A DNA stretch of 14,299 bases from JAUNKE01 sp041853585 (GCA_041853585.1 JBGZSM010000011.1:1-14299); one strand, 5' to 3'. Shown: positions 1-8,516, counted from the stretch's first letter. Program-made: numbers and translations. The notes: generated by a model not told the origin, from the sequence alone.

Positions 1-1
1 T

Positions 2-166
2 ATACCTTCGAATCAAAAGATTGATGAATTTGAGGCATTAGTTGCACCAATGGATGCAGCGATTCGAAATAACTACAATGAAATCTGCCGTTTAGAGCAA
101 ATTCGTGACTCTTTACTACCTAAACTGGTGTTAGGTGAACTTGATGTCTCCGATATCGACCTTTAA
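2..166 (+). CDS. hsdS: Type I restriction enzyme specificity subunit HsdS, C-terminal end (partial)
   Basis: Open from the window edge for 54 codons to a TAA. The reading contains LEQIRDSLLPKLVLGEL, the usual ending of HsdS proteins: the distal conserved helix followed by a 'RDxLLPKLxxGEL' tail. HsdS is the DNA-recognition subunit of type I restriction-modification enzymes. It carries two target-recognition domains separated by long helices and holds two HsdM and two HsdR subunits. Only the last helix is present here, so nothing can be said about the recognition sequence. The start, both recognition domains and presumably hsdM lie upstream of the window. It is followed 41 bp later by the ribosome site of the next gene in the same direction, which fits one operon with the hsdR gene downstream. 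Confidence 0.9.
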   Translation: MPSNQKIDEFEALVAPMDAAIRNNYNEICRLEQIRDSLLPKLVLGELDVSDIDL

Positions 167-191
167 GCCGCTAAATTATTGTTTTTATTAT

Positions 192-198
192 AAGGGGG
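192..198 (+). promoter_or_regulatory. Strong Shine-Dalgarno site (AAGGGGG)
   Basis: AAGGGGG lies 9 bases before the ATG at 208. It is the only good ribosome site in front of the small HEPN-like gene. The GTG at 300 and the ATG at 351 have no comparable site. This is the main reason to place the original start of that gene at 208 and to infer a frameshift between 208 and the main reading frame. Confidence 0.6.
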
Positions 199-207
199 AA
201 TATTAAA

Positions 208-710
208 ATGAAAAAACAAGCATGGAAGTTTTTAAGTAAATTTTCTTTTCGGATTCCAACTTTGCGAAAATATATAGATTTTATGTAATTGAAACTCCAG
301 TGGTTGGAGTGAGCAATAGAGGGGAAAATTTTAAGCAAAGAAATTGCGATATGCATAGATTGACTATAGAGTTAAAAAAAATTAGTAAGTTTTTAGGATT
401 AAGATGGAAAGTTTGCAAAGTCTCAGAGGTTGAAAATATGTGTAGAGAATACGGTGTACTAGATAAAGTTGTTTTTGATGATGAATTAGCTATTCATATT
501 AAGAATAAAGATTCGAAGTCGGAATCTCTTTTCTATGCTATCAGATGTGCTTTTGCTCATGGTTTATTTAATATCAACAGTAAGAATGGAGAGCATTATT
601 ATATTTTAGAAAATAGAGATAGAGAAAAACTAAAAGCTCGATTAATATTGAGAGAAGAAACTTTGCTACAATGGATAAAAGTGGTTGATAGATTATCTAT
701 TAAAAAGTGA
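208..710 (+). CDS. HEPN-like small protein in the type I R-M operon, apparent N-terminal frameshift
   Basis: The main frame ends with tandem TGA codons from 708 and is open back to 240, but its in-frame starts (GTG 300, ATG 351) lack ribosome sites. A strong site precedes ATG 208, which opens a second frame of 26 codons (MKKQAWKFLSKF...) ending at TAA 286-288. The two frames overlap at 240-285. One -1 shift there, in the T-rich stretch 241-249, joins them into about 167 residues that read smoothly (KFF-SDSNFAKIYRFYVIE). The body contains IRCAFAHGLF, an R-x4-H motif of the kind that forms the RNase site of HEPN proteins, followed by a charged helical tail ending near WIKVVDRL. HEPN RNases are known companions of restriction and abortive-infection loci (family knowledge). 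An RNase effector role here is inferred. The gene is very AT-rich and sits 17 bp before hsdR. If the shift is real the gene may be inactive or start internally at 300 or 351. The family call is from the motif and context only. Confidence 0.6.
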
Positions 711-727
711 TGAAAGGGGTCTAAGTA

Positions 728-3700
728 ATGGTAGCGTTCTATACTGAAACGGATTATGAAAACTCAGTTGTTGAGCTATTTAGAAACGATTTGGGTTATG
801 AGCATGTTTATGGTCCGAATATTGAAAGGGATTTTCGTGATCCTTTGTATGAGGAAGTTCTTGTTGATTCGTTAAATCGTTTGAACAGAGCACTTCCTTT
901 TGATGCAATTCAAGATGCGCTTTATAAATTAAAGAACTTTGAAAATGCGGAGCTTGTTCAAAAAAATAATCTTTTTATGGATTATCTGCAAAATGGTATT
1001 CCGGTAAGATATTTTGAAAACGGAGAAGAGCGCTCCGCTATTGTATATTTGGTGGATTATGATAATCCGGGTAACAATTCATTTATCGTTGCGAATCAAT
1101 GGACATATATTGAAAATAGCAATAAAAGACCGGATATTATTTTGTTTTTGAACGGATTACCGATTGTCTTGATGGAGTTGAAGTCTCCGAGTCGTGAAGA
1201 GACCGATGTGTCTGAAGCATATCGGCAGCTTAGAAACTATATGTTGGAAATTCCTTCTTTGTTCATTTACAATGCGATTTGTGTAATGAGTGACCAGTTG
1301 ACTTCGAAAGCAGGAACGATTACTTCCGGTGAAGATCGTTTTATGGAGTGGAAAACGAAAGACGGTAGTTATGAGAATACACAATACGCACAATTTGATA
1401 CTTTTTTTGAAGGGATTTTCCAAAAAGAAAGGTTTCTTGATATTATAAAAAACTTCATTTGTTTTTCGAATGAAGGAACACAAACTTTTAAAATTTTAGC
1501 AGGATATCATCAATATTTTGCGGTAAATAAAGCGGTTATTTCAACTCAAAACGCAACTCTTACTGATGGAAAAGGCGGTGTATTTTGGCATACTCAAGGA
1601 AGTGGAAAGTCATTATCGATGGTTTTTTATGCACATCTTTTACAGAAAAAGTTGGATAGTCCAACCATTGTTGTTATTACAGACAGGAATGATTTGGATG
1701 ACCAACTTTATACACAGTTTTCCAAGTGTAAGCATTTTTTGAGGCAGGAGCCAATTCAAGCTCAAAGTCGTGAGCATTTGCGAGAACTTCTTGATGGGCG
1801 AAAGGCGAATGGAATTATTTTTACTACCATGCAGAAGTTTGAAGAGTCTTCTGAAGCTTTATCTGAGCGTCATAATATTGTCGTCATGGCAGATGAAGCG
1901 CATAGAGGGCAGTATGGTTTGGCAGAAAAAATTCGGATGACTAAGAATGAGGATGGAGAAGAAGTTGCAAAGCGTGTTGTCGGAACGGCAAGGATTATTA
2001 GAAACACTTTACCGAATGCGACATATATTGGATTTACCGGTACACCCATTTCATCAAAAGATCGTAGCACGAGAGAAGTCTTTGGAGATTATATTGATGT
2101 TTATGATATGACGCAAGCAGTAGAAGATGGAGCAACAAGACCGGTTTATTATGAAAGCCGTGTTATAAAACTTAATCTTGATGAAAAAGTTCTTCGTTTA
2201 ATAGACGCGGAATATGATTTGATGGCTGAAAATGCAGATGCGGGCGTCATTGAAAAAAGCAAAAAAGAGCTTGGACAAATGGAAGCGATTCTTGGGAATG
2301 ATAACACTATCAATTCGTTGGTGGATGATATTCTAAATCATTATGAGAACAACCGTCAGGACTTGCTAACCGGGAAAGCAATGATTGTCGCTTATTCAAG
2401 AGCTATTGCAATGAAAATTTACAATAGAATTTTGCAACTTCGACCAAATTGGACAGATAAAGTTGGTGTTGTAATGACTTCAAGTAATAAAGATGATGAA
2501 GAATGGCGCCAAATTATTGGAAATAAGCAACATAAGGAAGAATTGGCAAGAAAGTTTAAAGATAATGATAGTCCTATGAAGATTGCTATTGTTGTAGATA
2601 TGTGGTTGACCGGATTTGATGTGCCGTCTCTTGCAACAATGTATGTTTATAAACCGATGAGCGGACACAATTTGATGCAGGCGATTGCTCGTGTAAATCG
2701 CGTATTTAGAGATAAAGAAGGTGGGCTGGTTGTCGATTATGTAGGGATTGCATCTGCACTGAAACAAGCGATGAATGATTACACCACAAGAGATAAAAAG
2801 AATTATGGTGATACGGATGTTTCTAAAATTGCATATCCAAAATTCTTGGAAAAACTCTCGATTTGTCGTGATAAGTTCCATGGCTATGATTACTCAAAGT
2901 TTTTTGATGGTTCCGACTTGGAAAGAGCAAAGACAATTAGTGGGGCGATGAACTTTATTATCGGAAGGGAGAAAACGGAAGATAAAGCTTCTTTTGTAAA
3001 AGAGGCATTGATGCTTCATCAAGCACTATCACTATGTTCTTCTCTAATAGATGAGAAAATGAGATTTGAGGCAGCATTTTTTGAGGCGGTTCGTGTTCTT
3101 GTTCTTCGACTTACAAATACCGGAGTGGATAAGAAAATTTCCTTGCCGGAGATGAATCGGAGAATCAACGAACTTTTGAAGCAAAGCATAAAAAGTGATG
3201 GCGTTATTAATTTATTTTCAGACATCAAAGAAGAATTTTCGTTATTTGATCCGAAATTTTTGCAAGAAGTTGCGAACATGAAGGAAAAGAATCTTGCAGT
3301 GGAGCTTCTTAAAAAATTGATTTCTGAGCAAGTTTCTATATATCGAAGAACAAATATCGTGAAATCTGAAAAGTTCAGTGAGATTATGCAAAAAGCTCTT
3401 AACTCCTATTTGAATGGAATGCTTACAAACGAACAAGTCATTGAAGAAATGTTAAACTTAGCAAGGCAGATTGCCTCGGCCCAAAAAGAAGGGGAGCAGT
3501 TAGGTTTAAACGCAGATGAATTGGCTTTTTACGATGCACTTACGAAACCGCAAGCAATCAAAGATTTTTACGAGAATGAAGAGTTGATTGCAATTACGAA
3601 GGAGTTGGCTGAAACACTCCGTAAAAACAGAACGATTGATTGGCAAAAGAAAGATTCAGCAAGAGCGAAAATGAGAATGGAAATAAAAAAACTCTTGAAA

Positions 3701-3886
3701 AAATATGGTTATCCGCCTGATAAAAGAGAGGATGCAGTTCAAACTGTTATGGCACAGTGTGAGCTTTGGGTAGATAATGCGTGTATGGAAGAAGAAAATA
3801 CCGGAGTGATGTATCCTTCTTTCTTAGAGAATGATTTGCCATTGGTAGCGGAAGAAACAAATCCGTTTGGAGAAAATAATATTTAG
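728..3886 (+). CDS. hsdR: Type I restriction enzyme restriction/translocation subunit HsdR
   Basis: This 1052-residue protein is of full HsdR length. The N-terminal nuclease domain shows a PD-(D/E)xK site: PD at 135-136, ELK at 150-152, and the QxxxY motif Q167-Y171 typical of the RecB-like subgroup. A two-lobe SF2 translocase follows: Walker A HTQGSGKS (288-295), DEAH box (389-392), motif III FTGTP (436-440), motif V WLTGFDVPSL (626-635) and motif VI QAIARVNR (651-658). The C-terminal 370 residues are helical and would dock onto the methylase core. With HsdM and HsdS, HsdR binds unmethylated target sites, pumps DNA by ATP hydrolysis and cuts at a distance. The start is set by AAAGGGG 8 bases before ATG 728. 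The gene follows the HEPN-like gene by 17 bp and ends at a strong terminator. All catalytic residues are present, so it should be active if hsdM and hsdS are intact. Confidence 0.97.
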   Translation: MVAFYTETDYENSVVELFRNDLGYEHVYGPNIERDFRDPLYEEVLVDSLNRLNRALPFDAIQDALYKLKNFENAELVQKNNLFMDYLQNGIPVRYFENGEERSAIVYLVDYDNPGNNSFIVANQWTYIENSNKRPDIILFLNGLPIVLMELKSPSREETDVSEAYRQLRNYMLEIPSLFIYNAICVMSDQLTSKAGTITSGEDRFMEWKTKDGSYENTQYAQFDTFFEGIFQKERFLDIIKNFICFSNEGTQTFKILAGYHQYFAVNKAVISTQNATLTDGKGGVFWHTQGSGKSLSMVFYAHLLQKKLDSPTIVVITDRNDLDDQLYTQFSKCKHFLRQEPIQAQSREHLRELLDGRKANGIIFTTMQKFEESSEALSERHNIVVMADEAHRGQYGLAEKIRMTKNEDGEEVAKRVVGTARIIRNTLPNATYIGFTGTPISSKDRSTREVFGDYIDVYDMTQAVEDGATRPVYYESRVIKLNLDEKVLRLIDAEYDLMAENADAGVIEKSKKELGQMEAILGNDNTINSLVDDILNHYENNRQDLLTGKAMIVAYSRAIAMKIYNRILQLRPNWTDKVGVVMTSSNKDDEEWRQIIGNKQHKEELARKFKDNDSPMKIAIVVDMWLTGFDVPSLATMYVYKPMSGHNLMQAIARVNRVFRDKEGGLVVDYVGIASALKQAMNDYTTRDKKNYGDTDVSKIAYPKFLEKLSICRDKFHGYDYSKFFDGSDLERAKTISGAMNFIIGREKTEDKASFVKEALMLHQALSLCSSLIDEKMRFEAAFFEAVRVLVLRLTNTGVDKKISLPEMNRRINELLKQSIKSDGVINLFSDIKEEFSLFDPKFLQEVANMKEKNLAVELLKKLISEQVSIYRRTNIVKSEKFSEIMQKALNSYLNGMLTNEQVIEEMLNLARQIASAQKEGEQLGLNADELAFYDALTKPQAIKDFYENEELIAITKELAETLRKNRTIDWQKKDSARAKMRMEIKKLLKKYGYPPDKREDAVQTVMAQCELWVDNACMEEENTGVMYPSFLENDLPLVAEETNPFGENNI

Positions 3887-3905
3887 TATTCTATATTAAA
3901 GCATC

Positions 3906-3932
3906 AAAAAGCCTGCAATTTGCAGGCTTTTT
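3906..3932. terminator. Bidirectional intrinsic terminator between hsdR and carB
   Basis: A perfect 12-bp hairpin: AAAAAGCCTGCA pairs with TGCAGGCTTTTT around a 3-base loop. The A-run on one side and T-run on the other give a U-tract in either direction. It lies 20 bp after the hsdR stop and about 118 bp beyond the carB stop on the opposite strand, so it can end both convergent units. I saw no better terminator for carB in 3933-4049, which is AT-rich with only imperfect repeats. Confidence 0.9.
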
Positions 3933-4049
3933 GTAAGTTGTATATTTTATTGTGACTTCGATTTTTAAATTTGGTTTCAAATTGTGATTTCTGATTGCGA
4001 ATTCATTTTTCTAAATTCAATTTCAAAATGAAAATTCGATTCTATTTCC

Positions 4050-7000
4050 CTAATACAAATCGTAGATGTCAAGGTCGCCGATGTTGAGTTGTTGTTTTTC
4101 AAACGCGAGCAATGCGCGAAGGGTATCAAGCGATGTCATGACATCGATATTGCGCTCGATGGCTGAGCGACGAAGAATAAATCCGTCTCGCTTGGAGTCA
4201 TTTCCTTTGGTCGGGGTGTTGACGAGCAGATTGATTTCTTTATCCACAATCATATCGAGCAGCGTCGGGCTTTCCTGTCCGATTCGGTTGACGGTTTTAG
4301 CCGGCACGCCGTTTTCGTTGAGCGCTTTTGCGGTTCCGCTCGTCGCTACGAATTCAAAACCGAGCCCGTGAAGCTCTTTTGCCATATTCAAAAACTCTTT
4401 TTTGTCAGCGTCATTGATGGTCGCCATAATGACTTTGCCTTTCGCCTTGGTATACATTCCGGCACCCAAGAATCCTTTGAACAATGCTTCTTCATAAGTC
4501 TTTCCGATGCCGAGCACTTCGCCGGTCGATTTCATTTCAGGTCCTAAACTGACTTCCACATTCGGCAATTTTTGAGTGGAGAATACCGGAACTTTGACGG
4601 TGATTCGCTCACTCTCCTTGTAAATGCCGGTTCCGTATCCGATCTCGGAAAGTTTTTCACCGAGCATGACTCTCGTTGCGATGGCAACAATCGGCACATT
4701 GCTGACTTTGGAAATATACGGAACGGTTCGTGAAGCGCGCGGATTGACTTCGATTACATAGAGTTCTTCATTGTAGCTGATAAACTGGATGTTAATCATT
4801 CCGCGGATGCCGATTCCTCTTGCGAGCTTCGTGGTGTAATCCAAAATGTCCTGTTTGATTTTATCGGAAACATTTTTGCTCGGGAACATCGTGATGGAAT
4901 CGCCGGAATGCACTCCTGCACGCTCCAAGTGCTCCATAATTCCCGGTATCAAAATATCTTCTCCGTCGGATATTGCATCGACTTCCAGTTCTCGTCCCAT
5001 CAGATATTTGTCGATGAGAATCGGATTTTTGCTGTCTTTGGCGAAGGCGTCGGCAAGATAGTGGGTGATTTCTTCTTCGGAGTAGGTGATTTCCATTCCT
5101 TGTCCGCCGAGTACAAAGGACGGTCTGACGAGAACGGGATAGCCTAATTTTTGTGCTTCGGCGATTCCTTCTTCAAGCGACCATACGGCTTTTCCTTTCG
5201 GCCTTTGGATATTCAATTTTTCAAGCAGCGCGTCGAATTGCTCTCGGTCTTCCGCCAAGTCGATTTGGTCGGAGGTCGTGCCGTAGGTGGCAATATTTTT
5301 TTCTTTCAGGAATCGAGCGAGCTTGATTGCCGTCTGTCCGCCGAATTGTAAAATAATGCCGTCAGGCTTTTCTTTATTGATGATTTCGAGCACATCTTCT
5401 TCGGTCAACGGCTCAAAATATAATTTGTCGGATATGTTGAAATCGGTACTGACGGTTTCCGGATTGTTGTTGATAATAATGGTTTCGATGCCCATCTCCC
5501 GCAATGCCATCACGCAATGAACGGAGGCGTAGTCGAATTCGATTCCCTGTCCGATTCGAATCGGGCCGGAGCCGATGACGATGACTTTTTTGCGATTGGA
5601 TACTTCCACTTCATCATAGCTTTCGTATGTGGAATAGTAGTATGGCGAATAGGCGTCGAATTCTCCGGCGCAGGTATCGACCATTTTGTAAGCGGGCATC
5701 ACTTGCCAAATATTACGCAGCGAATAGATTTGGTCGGGCGATACTTTGAGCATTTGCGCAATTCCTTTGTCGCTGAAACCGTGTTTTTTGAGTTTGTAAA
5801 GCCAATCTTTGTTCAAATCTTGAATGCTGCTCAGCTTGAGTCTTTGTTCTTCGTTGATAATCCATTTGAATTTTTCAAGATAGAATACATCGATGCCGGT
5901 CATTCGATTGATTTTGTCCATTCGATAGTCGCGGCGAATAATTTCCGCGAGTGCAAAAATTCGTTCGTCATCCGGAGTGACGATTTTATCTTTCAGCTCG
6001 GCGAGGGAGTATTCTTTGAACTTCGGATGCTCCAACGAGAAGGCTTTGATTTCAAGCGAGCGGATTCCTTTGAGAAAAGCTGCTTCAAAATTGCTGCCGA
6101 TTGCCATAATTTCTCCGGTCGCCATCATTTTCGTACCGAGTTTTCGGTTGGCATGGTAGAATTTGTCGAACGGCCATTTCGGAATTTTGACGACCACATA
6201 GTCTATGGAAGGCTCAAAGCAAGCGTAGGTTTTTTGGGTAATCGAATTTTTGATTTCATCCAATCCGAAGCCGAGCGCAATTTTTGCAGCGACTTTTGCA
6301 ATCGGATAACCGGTTGCTTTGGACGCGAGTGCGGAAGAACGCGACACGCGCGGATTGATTTCGATAACCGCATATTCAAAGGAGTTCGGATTGAGCGCGA
6401 ATTGCACATTACATCCGCCTTCGATACCGACCGCGTTCAAGATGTCGAAGGATGCGGTTCGGAGCATTTGAATTTCTTTATCCGACAGCGTTTGACATGG
6501 TGCGACAACGATGGAATCGCCGGTGTGAATGCCGACAGGGTCGATATTTTCCATATTACATACGGTGATGCAGTTGCCTTTACCATCTCGAATTACTTCA
6601 AATTCAATTTCTTTCCAGCCTTTTACACTTTTCTCGAGAAGTACTTGATGGATGGAGCTGAGCATTAAGCCGGACTCCAAAATCGTGCGAAGCTCCTGCT
6701 CGTTTTCGGCAATTCCGCCACCGGAGCCGCCAAGCGTATAAGCCGGACGAACGATGACGGGATATCCGACTCTTGCAGCCCATTGCACACCGCTTTCGAT
6801 ATCATTGATAATTTCGCTTTCAATCACGGGCTGGTTGATTTCGCGCATCATATCGCGGAAGAGCTCTCGGTCTTCCCCTTTTTTAATCGATTCGATGGAA
6901 GTTCCGATTAGACGAACATTGTATTTATCCAAAATTCCTTTTTCATAAAGCTCGATGGACATATTGAGTCCGGTTTGACCGCCCATGCCGGCGAGCAGCG

Positions 7001-7253
7001 AATCGGGTCTTTCTTTGGCAATGATTTTTTCGATCGCTTCGGCATGGATGGGCTCAATGTAGATTTTGTCCGCAATATTTTTGTCGGTCATAATGGTTGC
7101 AGGATTGGAATTGACGAGTACAACTTCAACACCTTCTTCTTTGAGCGATTGGCAAGCCTGTGTTCCGGAATAATCGAATTCCGCCGCCTGACCGATGACG
7201 ATGGGGCCGGAGCCGATGACGAGAACTTTTTTGATGTTTGGATTTTTAGGCAT
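4050..7253 (-). CDS. carB: Carbamoyl-phosphate synthase large subunit
   Basis: 1067 residues, the usual length. It makes carbamoyl phosphate from bicarbonate, two ATP and ammonia channelled from CarA, feeding pyrimidine and arginine synthesis in the cytoplasm. The internal duplication is clear. The first half (carboxyphosphate synthetase) has VIGSGPIVIGQ near residue 12 and the ATP-grasp loop VRPAYTLGGSGGG near 168. The second half (carbamate kinase) has VIGSGPIRIGQ near 559 and VRPSFVLGGQG near 709. The C-terminal MGS-like allosteric domain runs from about 935 to 1055. The frame extends six codons further to an ATG at 7271, but AGGAGG falls inside that extension, 6 bases before the ATG at 7253, so 7253 is the real start. 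It overlaps the end of carA by 8 bp, so its ribosome site lies inside carA and translation is probably coupled. It is transcribed from the promoter and attenuator upstream of carA. Confidence 0.97.
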   Translation of the reverse strand: MPKNPNIKKVLVIGSGPIVIGQAAEFDYSGTQACQSLKEEGVEVVLVNSNPATIMTDKNIADKIYIEPIHAEAIEKIIAKERPDSLLAGMGGQTGLNMSIELYEKGILDKYNVRLIGTSIESIKKGEDRELFRDMMREINQPVIESEIINDIESGVQWAARVGYPVIVRPAYTLGGSGGGIAENEQELRTILESGLMLSSIHQVLLEKSVKGWKEIEFEVIRDGKGNCITVCNMENIDPVGIHTGDSIVVAPCQTLSDKEIQMLRTASFDILNAVGIEGGCNVQFALNPNSFEYAVIEINPRVSRSSALASKATGYPIAKVAAKIALGFGLDEIKNSITQKTYACFEPSIDYVVVKIPKWPFDKFYHANRKLGTKMMATGEIMAIGSNFEAAFLKGIRSLEIKAFSLEHPKFKEYSLAELKDKIVTPDDERIFALAEIIRRDYRMDKINRMTGIDVFYLEKFKWIINEEQRLKLSSIQDLNKDWLYKLKKHGFSDKGIAQMLKVSPDQIYSLRNIWQVMPAYKMVDTCAGEFDAYSPYYYSTYESYDEVEVSNRKKVIVIGSGPIRIGQGIEFDYASVHCVMALREMGIETIIINNNPETVSTDFNISDKLYFEPLTEEDVLEIINKEKPDGIILQFGGQTAIKLARFLKEKNIATYGTTSDQIDLAEDREQFDALLEKLNIQRPKGKAVWSLEEGIAEAQKLGYPVLVRPSFVLGGQGMEITYSEEEITHYLADAFAKDSKNPILIDKYLMGRELEVDAISDGEDILIPGIMEHLERAGVHSGDSITMFPSKNVSDKIKQDILDYTTKLARGIGIRGMINIQFISYNEELYVIEVNPRASRTVPYISKVSNVPIVAIATRVMLGEKLSEIGYGTGIYKESERITVKVPVFSTQKLPNVEVSLGPEMKSTGEVLGIGKTYEEALFKGFLGAGMYTKAKGKVIMATINDADKKEFLNMAKELHGLGFEFVATSGTAKALNENGVPAKTVNRIGQESPTLLDMIVDKEINLLVNTPTKGNDSKRDGFILRRSAIERNIDVMTSLDTLRALLAFEKQQLNIGDLDIYDLY

Positions 7254-8310
7254 TGTGTACCTCCTGCGCATATTTTATAAATTCGTCGAAAATGTATCGA
7301 TTTTCGCTCGGTCCGCCTTCGGGATGAAATTGCACCGAGTAAATCGGCTTGCTTTTATGTCGCATGCCTTCGATGGTGCCGTCATTCATGCTCTGATGGG
7401 TGATTTCAAAATCCGGCGGAAGCTCAGAAGTGTAGTAGCTGTGGCTTTGTGCGGTGATGTGTACCTTGTCCATCAGTAAATTTTTGACCGGATGATTGCT
7501 GCCGCGATGACCGAATTCGAGCGCCGCAACCTTGCCGCCGAATGCCAGAGTCAACAACTGATGTCCCAAACAAATCGCAACGGTCGGTTTTTTCTCCGCT
7601 AAAATTTTTATCTCTTCTATTATATAGTCAAGCTTTTCGGGATGACTCGGCCCCGAGCTTAGAAATATCAAATCGGGATTGTCGGCGAGTATCTCCGCCG
7701 CCTTCGTGTTGTGCGGATATACTTTGACGGTGCAATCTCTTTCGGCAAATCGTTTGAGCATGCTGCTTTTGAGCCCGAAATCCAAAGCGGCGACCTTGAT
7801 TTTGCCTTTGCCGTATTCGTATATTTTTTTGGTTGAAACCTGTTCAATCGAATCGTCGATATGGTACGAAGCCAGCTTTTCTTGAATTACTTTGGCGTCG
7901 ATATTATGATTTTCAAGAACGATGATGCCGTTCATCACACCTTCTTTTCGAAGTACCTTGGTCAATGCTCTCGTGTCGATGTCTTCCAGTCCCATAATCT
8001 TATTGGATTTTAAGTAATCGTCAAGCTCCAATTCGCATCGAAAATTATTCGGGTTATCGGATTTTTCTCGAACGATGAAGCCTTTTACCCAAGGCGACGC
8101 GGATTCGGAATCGTCCAAGTTGATGCCGTAGTTTCCGATGAGGGGATAAGTCATGACGACGATTTGACCATAGTAGGACGGGTCGGTCAGAATTTCCTGA
8201 TATCCGCTCATGCTCGTGCTGAAAACCACTTCGCCGACGGTTTCGTGCAGATAGCCGAATGCCTTGCCATCAAATTCCATCCCGTTTTGTAAAATTAGCT
8301 TTGCTTTCAT
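7246..8310 (-). CDS. carA: Carbamoyl-phosphate synthase small subunit (glutamine amidotransferase)
   Basis: 354 residues, normal for CarA. It hydrolyses glutamine and passes ammonia to CarB. The N-terminal CarA domain (about 1-150; typical FSTSMSGYQEILTDPSY segment) is followed by a class I glutamine amidotransferase domain. That domain has GPSHP (220-224) in place of the common GPGDP, nucleophile Cys247 in AICLGHQLL, GHRGSNHPV (267-275), and the His329/Glu331 pair in VQFHPEGGP. The triad is complete. The start ATG at 8310 is preceded by AAAGGAGAAGG. It is the first gene of the carAB unit, and the intrinsic terminator of its leader sits just upstream of the ribosome site, which implies control by attenuation. 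Confidence 0.97.
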   Translation of the reverse strand: MKAKLILQNGMEFDGKAFGYLHETVGEVVFSTSMSGYQEILTDPSYYGQIVVMTYPLIGNYGINLDDSESASPWVKGFIVREKSDNPNNFRCELELDDYLKSNKIMGLEDIDTRALTKVLRKEGVMNGIIVLENHNIDAKVIQEKLASYHIDDSIEQVSTKKIYEYGKGKIKVAALDFGLKSSMLKRFAERDCTVKVYPHNTKAAEILADNPDLIFLSSGPSHPEKLDYIIEEIKILAEKKPTVAICLGHQLLTLAFGGKVAALEFGHRGSNHPVKNLLMDKVHITAQSHSYYTSELPPDFEITHQSMNDGTIEGMRHKSKPIYSVQFHPEGGPSENRYIFDEFIKYAQEVHNA

Positions 8311-8325
8311 TACCTTCTCCTTTGA

Positions 8326-8373
8326 TCAAAAATAAAAGCAGGAGCATTGTTTCCGTTAGAAAATGCCCTGCTT
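8326..8373 (-). terminator. Leader (attenuator) terminator upstream of carA
   Basis: Read on the minus strand, AAGCAGG-GCATT pairs with AATGC-(T)-CCTGCTT with one bulged base and a 12-base loop, followed by TTTTATTTTTG. This is a classic intrinsic terminator lying between the carA promoter and the carA ribosome site, so it would stop transcription before the gene unless prevented. A weak competing pairing on its 5' side (AAATTT with AAATTT, plus TGC with GCA taking the AAGCA of the stem) could be the antiterminator. I could not settle that by eye. Confidence 0.85.
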
Positions 8374-8438
8374 GTAAATTTCGTAATAAATTTTTGCGCA
8401 CCAAAAGACGCTTCTGTTTGAACAAAAGTCATGCGATT

Positions 8439-8471
8439 TCCTTTCTGACCTCTCGGGGTCAAATTAAAAGA
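8439..8471 (-). promoter_or_regulatory. PyrR-type binding hairpin in the carAB leader
   Basis: On the minus strand the leader has TGACC-CCGAGA-GGTCA, a 5-bp stem with hexaloop CCGAGA that fits the CNGNGA loop described for PyrR RNA sites. It sits on a lower stem (TCTTTT with AAAGGA) separated by asymmetric, purine-rich internal bases. In Bacillota, PyrR bound to UMP stabilises this hairpin, blocks the antiterminator and lets the downstream terminator form. Position (just after the predicted transcript start), loop and downstream terminator all agree. No pyrR gene is in the window. Confidence 0.75.
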
Positions 8472-8487
8472 TTTTCGTTTCTAAAAT

Positions 8488-8516
8488 ATGATAAATCAAA
8501 TTGTGTCTTTCGTCAA
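8488..8516 (-). promoter_or_regulatory. Sigma-A-type promoter of carAB
   Basis: On the minus strand TTGACG and TATCAT are separated by exactly 17 bases. The expected transcript start is near 8481, which gives a leader of about 170 bases before the carA ATG. That leader holds the PyrR-type hairpin, an additional 8-bp hairpin at 8411-8428 and the terminator. Confidence 0.8.

Noticed and set aside
3941..4049. Imperfect inverted repeats between the terminator and the end of carB
   Set aside because: They are AT-rich, mismatched pairings expected by chance in such sequence; no U-tract or G+C stem.
4846..5147. Short open frames on the plus strand within carB
   Set aside because: They are overlapping shadows of carB with no ribosome sites and no recognisable content.
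5517..6668. Long open frame of 383 codons on the plus strand opposite carB
   Set aside because: It lies wholly antisense to a clearly conserved gene, has no recognisable domain or ribosome site, and long antisense frames are common opposite G+C-richer genes.
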